Counted from the first letter of the stretch, positions 27,126 through 39,880 are shown. The stretch: 64,000 nt of DNA from Chaetoderma sp. LZ-2023a (GCA_034401795.1 CM067366.1:74132518-74196517); one strand, 5' to 3'. Translations and numbers: made by a program. The notes: generated from the letters alone by a model not told the origin.

Positions 27126-27439
27126 CATTAAGAGAAGATGATAGGCTTACATGGGCAGTCGTTGTCGTTGCAATACTTAATACAGGTCTATGATAGCAAC
27201 ACGTAGGTGGGTAGGGTGGGGTGGGCTACCAGTCAAAGTATTAAAAAGATATTCGTATAGTTGTCTTTATCTGAGATATTGAAATTTCGGTGTTAAACAT
27301 TCTAAAGGATTTTGTTAGAAAAACACACAATTCTGCCCAAGTAAGTCACATCTTGGTGGCGGTTGCTTGAAATGACTTCCATAGGCCTAACGTTAGTCAA
27401 TCGGTCACTGAATCCGGATGGTATATTAATACATTAATA

Positions 27440-27785
27440 CCGCGCTCGTGTTGATATCGATGGATCTCTGAGCTTCTTGACTATCAATTTCCAGAAAACT
27501 ATGCAGGTAAGGTGTTGACAATTTTGAAACCAATTTGACTGGGTGCTGTTGCTGTTTGTGGCAGTAACATCGCCCAGTCAAATTAGTTTCAAAATATTCA
27601 CCAGCATGTTTTGTAAATAGCAAAGCCATACAATTCGTACAACGTGTCGGACTATTAAGCATTTAATACGGACTAAATTGAGTCAGTAATGACGTCATGA
27701 TTATGACGTCATCCTATACGTCACGTCGTTGAGTATGACATCATATGACGTAATATGATCGATATACAACATGAAAATGTCCATT
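27440..27785 (+). mobile_element. Family A MITE, left end lost
   Basis: From GTGTTGATATCGATGG through hairpin 27520-27605 to a degenerate end, ATGAAAATGTCCATTA. Joined through a ~170 bp linker to the family B copy at 27959. Confidence 0.7.
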
Positions 27786-27958
27786 AACAAGTGGTATTAA
27801 TTATCCTCACTCCGTCAGAGGGCGAGTACATTGTATTCAGGGCAACAATCTATGATTGGCCTTGTTAAAATATGTGACCTGTAAATATGGGTGGTCTCTT
27901 AATACAAGTGGTCCATATTGTGTTAGCCATGTAATGCTCAATTTGCTCATGACAATTT

Positions 27959-28376
27959 CAATAGAGAGATCCATTTCTAGGTATGCCACACCTATTTCTA
28001 GCTAAGCTCCTCCCCTTTTTGCGTGTTGGAATCGATGTATATATATACGCTGAATAATGAATTCCCAGACTTCCAATTTCAAGGTAACTATACAGGTAAG
28101 CTGATGACTATTTTGAAACTAATTTGACTGGGTGATTTTAAAGGTTTGCTGCCTCTGGCCGCAACAACACCAGGTCAAATTAGTTTCAAAATATTCAACA
28201 CGATGTTGATTAAACAGTAAAGACATACAATTCGTACACTTGCCGGACTATTCAATGTCCAAGACTGAGCTCAATACGCCATTCATTTACACATTTTGGA
28301 TTGTGACGTCAGCCTGTATATGAAGTAATTGATTATGACGTCATATCCTTCAGTTACAGATCGAAGCCAGCCATTA
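27959..28376 (+). mobile_element. Family B MITE
   Basis: CAATAGAGAGATCCATTTCT at the left; hairpin 28105-28200; GTTACAGATCGAAGCC end block. Followed by a second partial copy, 28395-28640. Confidence 0.65.
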
Positions 28377-28395
28377 TCATAGAAAATGATAGTTG

Positions 28396-28800
28396 AATAA
28401 ATAGCAAAGACATACAATTCGAGCAGCGTCTAGTCAAATTAGTTTCAAATATTCAACAGCATGTTGATTAAATAGTAAAGACGTGCAATTCGCATACTTG
28501 ACTGGCTATTCAATGTTCCTGGTGGAGCTAGATACATCATACATTACACATTTTGATTGTGACGTCCAGCTACATCTGACCTAAATAATTATGACGTCAT
28601 ATACAGAAACATCCATTATCATAGAAAATGGCTCAGAGTTTAGCTAGAGATAGGCGGGGCACAGATAAAACTGGATATCTCCGTTGAGATACTGGGACTC
28701 TGTGGTTCAAGGGGTTAATATGTTTCTTTTAGAGAATAGTTTTATATATTGCTGCTGTAGTTGCATCCTGTATTTCCGCTGTAGTTGTGTTCCCTACTGA
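28396..28800. repeat. Partial MITE and short copy of the 28-bp-array flank
   Basis: 28430-28640 is a second MITE copy. 28635-28795 matches 32990-33150 and 35245-35400 (CTGTGGTTCAAGGGGTTAAT) and stops after three minisatellite-like units. Confidence 0.75.
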
Positions 28801-28899
28801 AATTCCAGTGGTAAACTTTCAAAACAAGTTCTCCGGTGAGTAGCTAATGCAAATGGACAGTTCTCATGATCACCCCAAAAAGAAATCATTTGTGGTCAG

Positions 28900-29849
28900 T
28901 TTGATAGAGTGATAAAGTGGACGTATAAGTTCCGTTGGCTGTTTATTAAAATAGTTAAGCGGTCATCGCCGCGCAAACTGTATTACAGTCGGACCAGAAC
29001 ACATAAGAGAACTCGCCATAAATCACGCGCTTGAAGATAATAATTATGAGATATCCAGCAATCTAAAAATAGAGCCGTGTCTTCGCGCCGAGAATTATTA
29101 GATCTCGTATCGATGGAGATCTCGCGAGACGCAGCCCCACAATCCCCTGCGTGAAATGGCCGCGCCTATAGACAATTCTAGACAGCAATAAATAGAAGCG
29201 TGCCCGCAGGGGCGGGCACGCAATAAGCAGCCACTAACACCTGATTTCAACGAACCAGTATGCTCCGTGCTCAGTTCGCGAAGTTAGCCTACACATTCAC
29301 GAATCTGTGCGTGTATGATGACCCGTAAACATCAATGCATGCAATGATGTGTATGAGGATGTTGAAAGTACAGAGTCAAATCGGGATCAAAATTATGCTC
29401 AGGCCAGCGATTCATTACGATCTGTACACCATATGACAACAAAGCATCTTTATGTGTTTCCTCATCAATAGCTCATGTGGTAACTAGCAGTTAATTGACA
29501 TAAGAGATATATAATTAATTTTTGGGTCGGCAGCTAAGTCAGAATCTTGCCACAATATATGGGAAAAAGCATTTGCACGATCCACAGACCAACAGCACTA
29601 TATGGAATATGTCGTAGATATGCGTCTGCAGAATCAATGCCCAACGTTGTTGCCTTAAAGTGATTAATATTGACACACGCATTTGAATCAAAGATTGCCA
29701 TCGTTGACGTATGATCTGTAAGCAATGTTAATTTGTGACCTTAAAGCATTTATGAAAATGTTGGAATGGTAAGAATAATTGCCTCACACTCTATTTGGCA
29801 AAAATTTTGTTTGGTTTGAGCAAGTCTACTTGATGAAAAAGTTTTCGAT
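28900..29849. other. No gene recognised; GC-rich hairpin
   Basis: A perfect 10-bp stem, GCGTGCCCGC / GCGGGCACGC, loop AGGG, lies at 29198-29221, preceded by AATAAATA and by GATCTCGCGAGAC at 29118. Otherwise undistinguished. Confidence 0.5.
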
Positions 29850-30230
29850 CGTTCTTCCTACTGTTCTATGGAATAAGATCTCACAGCATCCACCCATTGA
29901 GGGAAGCATCGCAAACCCACGCGATAGATTGACAGGTTCTTTGTGTCATATGTACGGGAATGTTGCTCTAAAAGTAATTGTTTCTTAGCATCATTAAAAG
30001 CTTCTGAGCCTTTTGATGTCCAGTTCCAATGTACACTACCTTTAAACAAATCAAATAATGGTCTGAGGGAGCTCTATTTACTCCAGACAGAACTTACCAT
30101 CATACTTCAAAGGTTCACTAAATTATTACAATTTAGTAATATTACCGTATGGGGTTCCACAAGGTTTGTAATCGCATCAAGCTTGTCGGAAGTTAGGTGC
30201 AGCGCTGCAGCGTCTGTATGATGACCTAAG
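29850..30230 (-). pseudogene. Ty3/gypsy-type retroelement fragment (RT - RNase H junction)
   Basis: The minus strand gives HWNWTSKGSEAFNDAKKQLL followed, after a frame change, by a VCDASLNG motif. This is the region between reverse transcriptase and RNase H in Ty3/gypsy polyproteins (W-W-----AF--AK--L, then CDAS). Upstream, broken frames keep LRPLFDLFKGS. Only about 380 bp are recognisable, with stops; no LTRs can be paired with it. Confidence 0.6.
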
Positions 30231-30984
30231 TAGGCCCTAACCCACACTTATCAAATTTTGCCTTCAAAATATTGTGACTCTAACGATCGCGACTGACACA
30301 TGTCAAAGATAAGACTAAAAGGTAAACGATGTGCGGAGTCGTCTGTCTACCTGGCCACAAGCGACAACTCTGATGACGCATACTGTAGATATGGGATTGT
30401 CTTGTGGGAAGTCATGACCCCATTGGATATCTTATATTTACGAGTAAGTCCTAAATGAAATTCATATTTGAAAATACCAGGTGAGCTAATGGACCGAGTA
30501 ACTCTATAAGCATCTATAAGCATTATTATTTAGTTATGTATTATAGCACTGGTTGACATCAGCTGATGATGTGCAGTTTCAGTTTCGGCGAAACTGAGTC
30601 GAAACTGATAAGGATTGATGGACGAATAGTTAGCATCAAAGTTTAAATGATAGAATTGAATAGAATAGGACCTCCGATTCTGAGTTGATGTGTATCTGGA
30701 AATAGTTGAGATAAAAGTTGTTGCTGCGGAATCAGCACACCCTTTTATATTATTCAGCAGTTGTTTGGATCAGTAGTTTAGGAAATAATCAAGGGATAAG
30801 AATCGATAGAATCGTACGTGACAGACTGACTATAGTTGATGACGATAGGCATTCGGATTCTCATACGAGAATAGAACAACACCAGCTGGCAATGAGATCA
30901 TACAGCTCATGTGCCTATTAACGATCGTATCCTACAGGCTTATTCACGATAGGCAATGGACAGGACAGAGACATTGTAGCGTCC

Positions 30985-32045
30985 TGTAGGAATTAATAAC
31001 ACAATCGAAATTTGTATATCAACTATGTGTCAATCATACAATGGCATGCTACAACAACACATTCCATAATGTTGTTAGTTAGCTGACAGATCGCATCAAA
31101 TCAGAACCAGCCAACACCGCTTTGCCTATGTGCAGCAGTAGCTCCATAGAAGAGAAGCCCAGAGTTTGATTGGTAAGAATGACGTCATGATCAATGAGCG
31201 TCGATCAAACTCTGTGGCAGAGAATTAGAAAGAACGAGTTTCAAAGTAGAAATCGAAATGTTAGTGATCATGGATTGGTCAGGACGACGAACAGTTAATA
31301 GATAGAAGCTTCTAGGAGGGAATAAGCAGACGTTGATTGGCGGACTGATTATCCAGACCAGTCAAGCTGTGCTTATAACCTACCTAGAAGAATCATTAGA
31401 ACGAAGAATAAATATTACGATATGTATATAACTATATATCGTAATATGTATAGAACTTCAGAGTTGCTGAAGAGTATAAATAAGGCACTTTGCCGTTTAT
31501 AGAATCACTCAATCCAACATCAGTGTTCCGTAGTCATCATCGATGCTGCGTTAGCTGAAATATAGATTATACTAGATGAGTATACCGTTGAAATTATCAA
31601 AGTCTTTTATCAGTAAATTATCAAAGTCTTTTATCTTAAATGTACAGTTAGAGTAGATCAGTAATAAATCTTTCATCTTGCAAAATCAGGACAAGAGTTT
31701 GGTTGTGTTTAAGTAAGGACTCCAGAGTGAAGAGCAATACTTCACCGAAGCCGGGAATCTTCCAATCAGTCAGATAGGCCCGATCGTCATTGATAAATAT
31801 CGTTGCAAGACATCTAGCAACGAGGCGAACGGACGATCATCTTTCTACTGCTTCTTTGGTAAGAGGTTGTCGCAGCAACCTATCACATCCTAATCTTACC
31901 ATCGACGTAGTAGGAAAACATCATCACCCGGAGATCCAAAATCTTCAATACGTTAGCGAGACTGGTGAAAGTTAAAGAACACCAGACCAGAGTTTCGTCT
32001 GCAATACACGAACACTGACGTGAGAACGCACATTAAATTAACATG
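30985..32045 (+). other. Possible LTR or promoter-like region of a degraded retroelement
   Basis: TATAAATAAGGC at 31475, an AATAAA at about 31664, the direct repeat AAATTATCAAAGTCTTTTAT twice (31590-31635), and a short open start MDNITRLTTEERW at 32044. This resembles an LTR followed by a gag start, but no second LTR copy is in the window. Confidence 0.25.
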
Positions 32046-32589
32046 GATAACATCACTCGTTTAACAACAGAAGAACGCTGGTGCAACCGAAAGATTCACG
32101 CGGCCATACAGATCAAAAAGTTCAATCCCACCTGGAACTGAAACCTCCGCCGATTTATGATACTCTCCTGATCCCGCGCGATCTCGCCTAGTCTAGGAAC
32201 GAACGCGACCCACCAGAGATCAATGGGCCGATGGAGCTCAGGTGGCCAGCGCGAAATATTCAAAGTGAGTTAATAAATTAGCTTCGAGTCGTTTTAGAAT
32301 GTCAAATTATGAACCTGGAGCTAGGTAACAATATATTTGGACTTACTATGATTCTAATCTTGCTAGAATATTCATCCAATACATGAAGATGTTCCATTTT
32401 AGAGTTTGCGGTTATAAGAATATTGTCTGAGAGAAAATGAGAAAACAGTTTTGGGAGTGATATGGGTAGGCCGCGATGGGGAAGGTGTCTTCACATGAAA
32501 TATATGATCTGCATATTTGTGATCTTTAATCATTTGAACCTCAAAGACGAAATACGATAAATCATTTATAATGTAAGAATTATATCCTA

Positions 32590-32900
32590 TCTATGTTGAA
32601 TGTTTTGAAAGTAGTTTGACTGAAAACTGTTGCTGCCAAGGCAGGAACAGGTTCATGCCGAAATTGTTCCAACTTACCTGTATGTCTGCCTTGAAATTGA
32701 GGATATCAGTTTCTCAGTTAATCATACGACATGAAAATCAACTATGTGGCGTGCAGGATGACGTCATTATCAATTACGCGATTAACGGAGTAGTTAAGTT
32801 CGTCACGAACTCTTAATTGGTGCCGGCATATTTTGAAACTTATTTAACTGGGCGCTGTTGAGCAACAGCACCCAGTTAAATTAGTTTCAAAATATTCAAC
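32590..32900. repeat. Two MITE hairpin copies in a row
   Basis: A degenerate hairpin at 32595-32665 and a tight one at 32828-32900 (ACTTATTTAACTGGGCGC / GCACCCAGTTAAATTAG), the second directly left of the 32898-35150 duplication unit. Confidence 0.7.
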
Positions 32901-35150
32901 CGTTGCCTGTATTGTTTTCTGGAATTTGAGAATCAGTTAGTGCGGGGGCCGGTCTATCCAAACACGGGCAATGCATTTGCGGAGTTTATCTAGAGATAGG
33001 CGGGGCATAGATAAAACTGGATATCTCCCTTGAGATACTGGGACTCTGTGGTTCAAGGGGTTAATATGTTTCTTTTAGAGAATAGTTTTATATATTTCTG
33101 CTGTAGTTGCGTCCTGTATTTCCGCTGTAGTTGTGTTCGCGTTGTGTTGCTACTGTAGTCGTGTTCGTCCTGTATTTCTGCTGTAGTCGTGTTCATCCTG
33201 TGTTTCTGCTGTAGTCGCGTTCATCCTGTGTTTCTGTTGTAGTCGTATTCGTCCTGTGTTTCTGCTGGCGTCGTGTTCGTCCTGTATTTCTGCTGTAGTC
33301 GTGTTCATCCTGTATTACTGCTGTAGTCGTGTTCGTCCTGTATTTCTGCTGTAGTCGTGTTCGTCCTGTATTTCTGCTGTAGTCTTGTTCATCCTGTGTT
33401 TCTGCTGTAGTCGGATTCGTCCTGTGTTTCTGCTGGCGTCGTGTTCGTCCTGTATTTCCGCTGTAGTCGTGTTCATCCTGTGTTTCTGCTGTAGTCGCGT
33501 TCATCCTGTGTTTCTGCTCTAGTCGTATTCGCCCTGTGTTTCTGCTGGCGTCGTGATCGTCCTGTATTTCTGCTGTAGTCGTGTTCATCCTGTGTTACTG
33601 CTGTAGTCGTGTTCGTCCTGTATTTCTGCTGTATTCGTGTTCATCCTGTTTTTCTGCTGTAGTCGTGTTCATCCTGTGTTTCTGCTCTAGTCGTATTCGT
33701 CCTGTATTTTTGCTGTAGTTGTGTTCGTCCCGTATTTCTGCTGTAGTCGTGTTCGTCCTGTATTTCTGCTGTAGTCGTGTTCGTCTTGTAATTCTGTTGT
33801 AGTCGTGTTCGTCTTGTATTTCTGATGTAGCCGTGTTCGTCCTGTATTTCTGCTGTAGTCGTATTCGTCCTGTATTTCTGCTGTAGTCGTATTCATCCTG
33901 TATTTCTGCAGTAGTCGTGTTCATCCTGGATATCTGCTGTAGTCATGTTCGTCCTATATTTCTGCTGTAGTTGTGTTCGTCCTGTATTTCTGCTGTAGTC
34001 GTATTCGTCCTGTATTTCTCCTGTAATCGTGTTCATCCTGTATTTCTGTAGTAGTCGTGTTCGTCCTGTATTTCTGCTGTAGTCGTGTTCACCCTGTATT
34101 TCTGCTGCAGTCATGTTCATCCTGCGTCTCTGCTTTAGTCGTATTCGTCCTGTATTTCTGTTGTATTCGTGTTCATCCTGTATTTCTGCTGTAGTCGTGT
34201 TCATCCTGTGTTTCTGCTCTAGTCGTATTCATCCTGTATTTCTGCTGTAGTCATGTTCGTCCTGCATTTCTGTTGTAGTTGTGTTCGTCCTGTATTTCTG
34301 CTATAGTCGTGTTCATCCTGTATTTCTGCTGCAGTCGTGTTCATCCTGTGTTTCTGCTTTAGTCGTATTCGTCCTGTATTTCTGCTGTAGTCTTGTTCAT
34401 CCTGTATTTCTACTGTAGTCGTGTTCGTTCTGTATTTCTGCTGTAGTCGTATTCGTCCTGTAATTTTGCTGTAGTCTTGTTCGTCTTGTATTTCTGCTGT
34501 ATTTGAGTTCGTCCTGTGTTTCTGCTGTAGTCGTGTTCATCCTGTGTTTCTGCTGTAGTCGTGTTCATCCTGTATTTCTGCTGTAGTCGTGTTCGTCCTG
34601 TGTTTCTGCTGTATTTGTGTTCGTGCTGTATTTCTGCTGTAGTCGTGTTCATCCTGTATTTCTGCTGTAGTCGTGTTCATCCTGTATTTCTACTGTAGTC
34701 GTGTTCGTCCTGTATTTCTGCTGTAGTCGTGTGCGTCCTGTGTATCTGCTGTATTTGTGTTCGCGCTGTATTTCTGCTGTAGTTGTGTTCATCCTGTATT
34801 TCTGCTGTAGTCGTGTTTATCTTGTGTTTCTGCTGTAGTTGTGTTCGTCCTGCTAGTTTAGTTTTCTAATCCAGATTACATTGTGGTAATACTATTGTGC
34901 AGAAAAGTGTGTTGATCATGGTAATGCTGTAGCTGCTTTATGCCTGATGTTTTCACTGACGATTCCCATGCTAATTTATCGTTTAAAATCTTTGAACACA
35001 CACCGAAGAATTGAATTAACTCAGTTTCTTGGATTTCGTGTTTCTTTCTTACGCTCACCACCAACGCATGATCCATTAGTGATAGATTTTGGCAAACTGA
35101 TAGAAGATAGTCAATATAAAATGACTGCACTGTTAAATTAGTTTCAAAAT
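32898..35150 (+). repeat. Tandem segmental duplication, unit 1
   Basis: Begins AACCGTTGCCTGTATTGTTT, passes through a MITE tail and the minisatellite, and ends in a unique-looking 290 bp (from CTAGTTTAGTTTTCTAATCC at about 34852 to ATGACTGCAC at 35130). Unit 2 starts directly after it. Confidence 0.88.
33100..34860 (-). repeat. 28-bp minisatellite, first array
   Basis: Unit TGTAGTCGTGTTCGTCCTGT plus ATTTCTGC, about 60 copies. Common variants are GTTCATCC, TGTGTTTC, GCGTC and GTATTC. Because 28 is not a multiple of 3 and the minus strand of the unit lacks stops, the strand reads as a 28-residue protein repeat (AEIQDEHDYSRNTGRT type); no other coding evidence supports it. Confidence 0.93.
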
Positions 35151-37750
35151 ATTCAACGTTGCCTGTATTGTTTTCTGGAATTTGAGAATCAGTTAGTGCA
35201 GGGGCCGGTCTATCCAAACACGGGCAATGCATTTGCGGAGTTTATCTAGAGATAGGCGGGGCATAGATAAAACTGGATATCTCCCTTGAGATACTGGGAC
35301 TCTGTGGTTCAAGGGGTTAATATGTTTCTTTTAGAGAATAGTTTTATATATTTCTGCTGTAGTTGCGTCCTGTATTTCCGCTGTAGTTGTGTTCGCGTTG
35401 TGTTGCTACTGTAGTCGTGTTCGTCCTGTATTTCTGCTGTAGTCGTGTTCATCCTGTGTTTCTGCTGTAGTCGCGTTCATCCTGTGTTTCTGCTGTAGTC
35501 GTATTCGTCCTGTGTTTCGGCTGGCGTCGTGTTCGTCCTGTATTTCTGCTGTAGTCGTGTTCATCCTGTATTACTGCTGTAGTCGTGTTTGTCCTGTATT
35601 TCTGCTGTAGTCGTGTTCGTCCTGTATTTCTGCTGTAGTCTTGTTCATCCTGTGTTTCTGCTGTAGTCGTATTCGTCCTGTGTTTCTGCTGGCGTCGTGT
35701 TCGTCCTGTATTTCCGCTGTAGTCGTGTTCATCCTGTGTTTCTGCTGTAGTCGCGTTCATCCTGTGTTTCTGCTCTAGTCGTATTCGTCCTGTGTTTCTG
35801 CTGGCATCGTGATCGTCCTGTATTTCTGCTGTAGTCGTGTTCATCCTGTGTTACTGCTGTAGTCGTGTTCTTCCTGTATTTCTGCTGTATTCGTGTTCAT
35901 CCTGTTTTACTGCTGTAGTCGTGTTCATCCTGTGTTTCTGCTCTAGTCGTATTCGTCCTGTATTTCTGCTGTAGTCGTGTTCGTCTTGTAATTCTGTTGT
36001 AGTCGTGTTCGTCTTGTATTTCTGCTGTAGCCGTGTTCGTCCTGTATTTCTGCTGTAGTCGTATTCGTCCTGTATTTCTGCAGTAGTCGTGTTCATCCTG
36101 TATATCTGCTGTAGTCATGTTCGTCCTATATTTCTGCTGTAGTTGTGTTCGTCCTGTATTTCTGCTGTAGTCGTATTCGTCCTGTATTTCTCCTGTAATC
36201 GTGTTCGTCCTGTATTTCTGTTGTAGTCGTGTTCGTCCTGTATTTCTGCTGTAGTCGTGTTCACCATGTATTTCCGCTGCAGTCGTGTTTGTCCTGCGTC
36301 TCTGCTTTAGTCGTATTCGTCCGCTATTTCTGTTGTATTCGTGTTAATCCTGTATTTCTGCTGTAGTCGTGTTCATCCTGTGTTTCTGCTCTAGTCGTAT
36401 TCATCCTGTATTTCTGCTGTAGTCATGTTCGTCCTGCATTTCTGTTGTAGTCGTGTTCGTCCTGTATTTCTGCTATAGTCGTGTTCATCCTGTATTTCTG
36501 CTGTAGTCGTGTTCGTCCTGTATTTCTGCTGTAGTCTTGTTCATCCTGTGTTTCTGCTGTAGTCGTATTCGTCCTGTGTTTCTGCTGGCGTCGTGTTCGT
36601 CCTGTATTTCCGCTGTAGTCGTGTTCATCCTGTGTTTCTGCTGTAGTCGCGTTCATCCTGTGTTTCTGCTCTAGTCGTATTCGTCCTGTGTTTCTGCTGG
36701 CGTCGTGATCGTCCTTTATTTCTGCTGTAGTCGTGTTCATCCTGTGTTACTGCTGGAGTCGTGTTCGTCCTGTATTTCTGCTGTATTCGTGTTCATCCTG
36801 TTTTACTGCTGTAGTCGTGTTCATCCTGTGTTTCTGCTGTAGTCGTATTCGTCCTGTGTTTCTGCTGGCGTCGTGTTCGTCCTGTATTTCCGCTGTAGTC
36901 GTGTTCATCCTGTGTTTCTGCTGTAGTCGCGTTCATCCTGTGTTTCTGCTCTAGTCGTATTCGTCTTGTGTTTCTGCTGGCGTCGTGATCGTCCTGTATT
37001 TCTGCTGTAGTCGTGTTCATCCTGTGTTACTGCTGTAGTCGTGTTCGTCCTGTATTTCTGCTGTATTCGTGTTCATCCTGCTTTACTGCTGTAGTCGTGT
37101 TCATCCTGTGTTTCTGCTCTAGTCGTATTCGTCCTGTATTATTGCTGTAGTTGTGTTCGTCCCGTATTTCTGCTGTAGTCGTGTTCGTCCTGTATTTCTG
37201 CTGTAGTCGTGTTCGTCTTGTAATTCTGTTGTAGTCGTGTTCGTCTTGTATTTCTGCCGTAGTCGTATTCGTCCTGTATTTCTGCAGTAGTCGTTTTCAT
37301 CCTGTATATCTGCTGTAGTCATGTCCGTCCTGTATTTCTGCTGTAGTCGTGTTCGTCCTGTGTATCTGCTGTATTTGTGTTCGTGCTGTATTTCTTCTGT
37401 AGTTGTGTTCATCCTGTATTTCTGCTGTAGTCGTGTTTATCTTGTGTTTCTGCTGTAGTTGTGTTCGTCCTGCTAGTTTAGTTTTCTAATCCAGATTACA
37501 TTGTGGTAATACTATTGTGCAGAAAAGTGTGTTGATCATGGTAATGCTGTAGCTGCTTTATGCCCGATGTTTTCACTGACGATTCCCATGCTAATTTATC
37601 GTTTAAAATCTTTGAACACACACCGAAGAATTTAATAACCTCAGTTTCTTGGATATCATGTTTCTTTGTTACGCTCACCACCAACGCATGATCCATTGGT
37701 GATAGATTTTGGCAAACCGATAGAAGATAGTCAATATAAAATGACTGCAC
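35151..37750 (+). repeat. Tandem segmental duplication, unit 2
   Basis: Starts TTCAACGTTGCCTGTATTG (GTTGCCTG matches 32900 onward) and ends at ATGACTGCAC (37741-37750), after which the sequence diverges. Flanking non-repeat segments match unit 1 almost base for base. A third, short copy of the unit's start occurs at 28635-28795. Confidence 0.88.
35355..37480 (-). repeat. 28-bp minisatellite, second array
   Basis: Same unit and variant order as 33100-34860 over its first part, then diverging by internal duplications (the block near 35660-35930 recurs near 36530-36815 and 36820-37110). Part of the larger tandem duplication. Confidence 0.93.
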
Positions 37751-37839
37751 AAGGCTAAGAATGGCTCCTTGAGGTTAATTCATTGGTGCCAGCGCATACA
37801 CCTTTAGACTGCAGGAACTGCTTTCAATTTGATACGTAG

Positions 37840-38165
37840 ATCTGAAACAATCACCATGACGTCATCTAACTCCGTCATGAACATCGATAAGCCCGTCAAC
37901 TGTACGAATTATTTGTCCTTGATAAATATACAATTAAAAAGACATTCAGTTGAGCGTTTTGGAGCTAATTTGACTGGGAGCTATTGCAGCAACAGCCCTT
38001 AGTCGTGTTAGTTTCAAGATATTCAACAGCTTACCTGAAATTCAGGTTCGGTGAAAACAGGTTTCCAGGTTTTGAATAGATCCCAAACACGAGCAAAGGG
38101 TGGGCGGAGCTTAGCTAGGAATGGGTGGAGCTTAGCTAGGATTGAATCCCCCTATTGGATGTTCG
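37840..38165 (-). mobile_element. Family A/B MITE, reverse orientation
   Basis: GACGTCATC near 37860, hairpin 37950-38035, and inverse terminal block GGGCGGAGCTTAGCTAGG twice (38102-38140). Confidence 0.65.
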
Positions 38166-38651
38166 ACAAATTTGCATTGTATATCTAAAAATCGTATGTG
38201 ATCTGAATCATATTATTACTGTTTATTTGATGAAATATTATATTATATATAGTAATTTGCACACATGCACTTCAAAAGAAGTTAATCGAAATAAACTGAA
38301 TTGGGGAGTAGTTTAGAAACCAATTAAGACCTTGTCCATATAGATTTAATGTTGGCAGTATATTTCGATGTATTGCATTAAAAGCTTTGGACAAGTTTAG
38401 GAAGACAGTCTACCTATTATTTGTTATATAATTTATTTAGTCTATTTTATCAACCGATTGCCCACGGGGCGTTCCTGCAATTTGGAGAAACGCAAACACA
38501 ATGAGACAGGTCAATATTTATGAAACTGCTCTGGTATTATGTTGTTTTTTGCTTTATATATGGGTGTTACACATATAGTATGTAATATTGCTGGTAAGAT
38601 GGCCTGTGTGACGGATAGGTTACAGATGTGAATGAGAGGAGCTAGTAGTTA

Positions 38652-39050
38652 CAATTCAAGCCTTTCCATTTTGAGCTATGCCCCGCCCGCCTCTAGCTAA
38701 GCTCCACCCACCTCTCTCGTATTGGGATCGATCAATCTCTGAACTCCCTGACTATCAATTTCAAGAAAACTATACAGGTAAACCAGTGAATATTTTGGAA
38801 CTAATTTGACTGGGCCCTGTTGCTGTGTATGTCAGCAACAGCGTCCAGTAAAATTAGTTTAAAAATATTCAATAGCATGTTGATTAAATAGTAGAGACAT
38901 ACAATTTGTACAACGTGTCTGACTATTAAGAGACGGGCCAAATAGAATCATTTATGACGTAATGATTATGACGTCATCCCATACGCCACTTTGCTGATTA
39001 TGACGTCATATGACGTCAGATGATAGACGGATATTCTAGAAAGGTGAATT
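38652..39050 (+). mobile_element. Family A MITE
   Basis: CAATTCAAGCCTTTCCATTT at the left, TCTAGAAAGGTGAATTCC at the right; hairpin 38785-38875; three TGACGTCA or near sites at 38960-39025. Confidence 0.8.
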
Positions 39051-39454
39051 CCTGAGCCTTTAGCTAGGTTAATGTGTGCCAATATTTGTTAGTATTTCGT
39101 CTTCATTGTTTGTTTTAACTAAGTGACAACACAGATAACTGCCTTAATTAAGATATTTTTTTAAGTGTTTACTAGAATCTGCCTGAATCATTTTTGAAAT
39201 CATAGGGCCAATATTGACAGAATAATCATTGTTTACTATTTTATAACCTTCAATAATAAACTTGTTACTGTATATAACGGAAAATTTTTATAATCCCAAA
39301 ATGATCCTTGCATTTTGGCAATATTAAGTTATTAACAACATAATATTTAGCTCGAGTCAGTCATTATTGAAACTATATGTCTTGTGCGTGACGTGTGCGA
39401 ACATGATGACCAGCAATCGTGACACGAAATGGTTGACCAAGACGACAATTAATA

Positions 39455-39880
39455 TATATTATAGGTAAGCTGTTGAATATTTTGAAACTAATATGACTGG
39501 GTGTTATGGCAGCGACAGCGCCCAGCCAAATTAGTTTCAGAATACTCAACGTAATGTTTATTAAATCGTAAAGATATTCAATTCGTACAGCAACACTTAG
39601 TCCGTTATCAATTAAGCGTTCGTGACGAATTTAGTTATGTCATTCATCTCATGATCAATTATGCGATGAATGACATAACTAAATTCGTTTCAGAATACTC
39701 AACGTAATGTTTATTAAATCGTAAAGATATTCAATTCGTACAGCAACACTTAGTCCGTTATCAATTAAGCGTTCGTGACGAATTTAGTTATGTCATTCAT
39801 CGCATAATTGATCATGAGGTCAACCTGCACGTCATGTAGTTGATTATAACGTCATATGATTGATGAATAAACTGGAAATT
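39455..39880 (+). mobile_element. Family A MITE with internal inverted and direct duplication
   Basis: Hairpin 39468-39550, then 39535-39645 is repeated at 39688-39798; between them are perfect inverted arms 39626-39648 and 39665-39687. Ends GATGAATAAACTGG. Confidence 0.75.

Noticed and set aside
34876..35232. 118-codon minus-strand frame (and its copy at 37496-37750)
   Set aside because: It is copied only because it lies in the tandem duplication; the two versions carry mixed changes and no known domain, start context or splice support.
33100..37480. CRISPR-like regular repeat
   Set aside because: Units are directly adjacent with no spacers, in an intron-containing animal genome.
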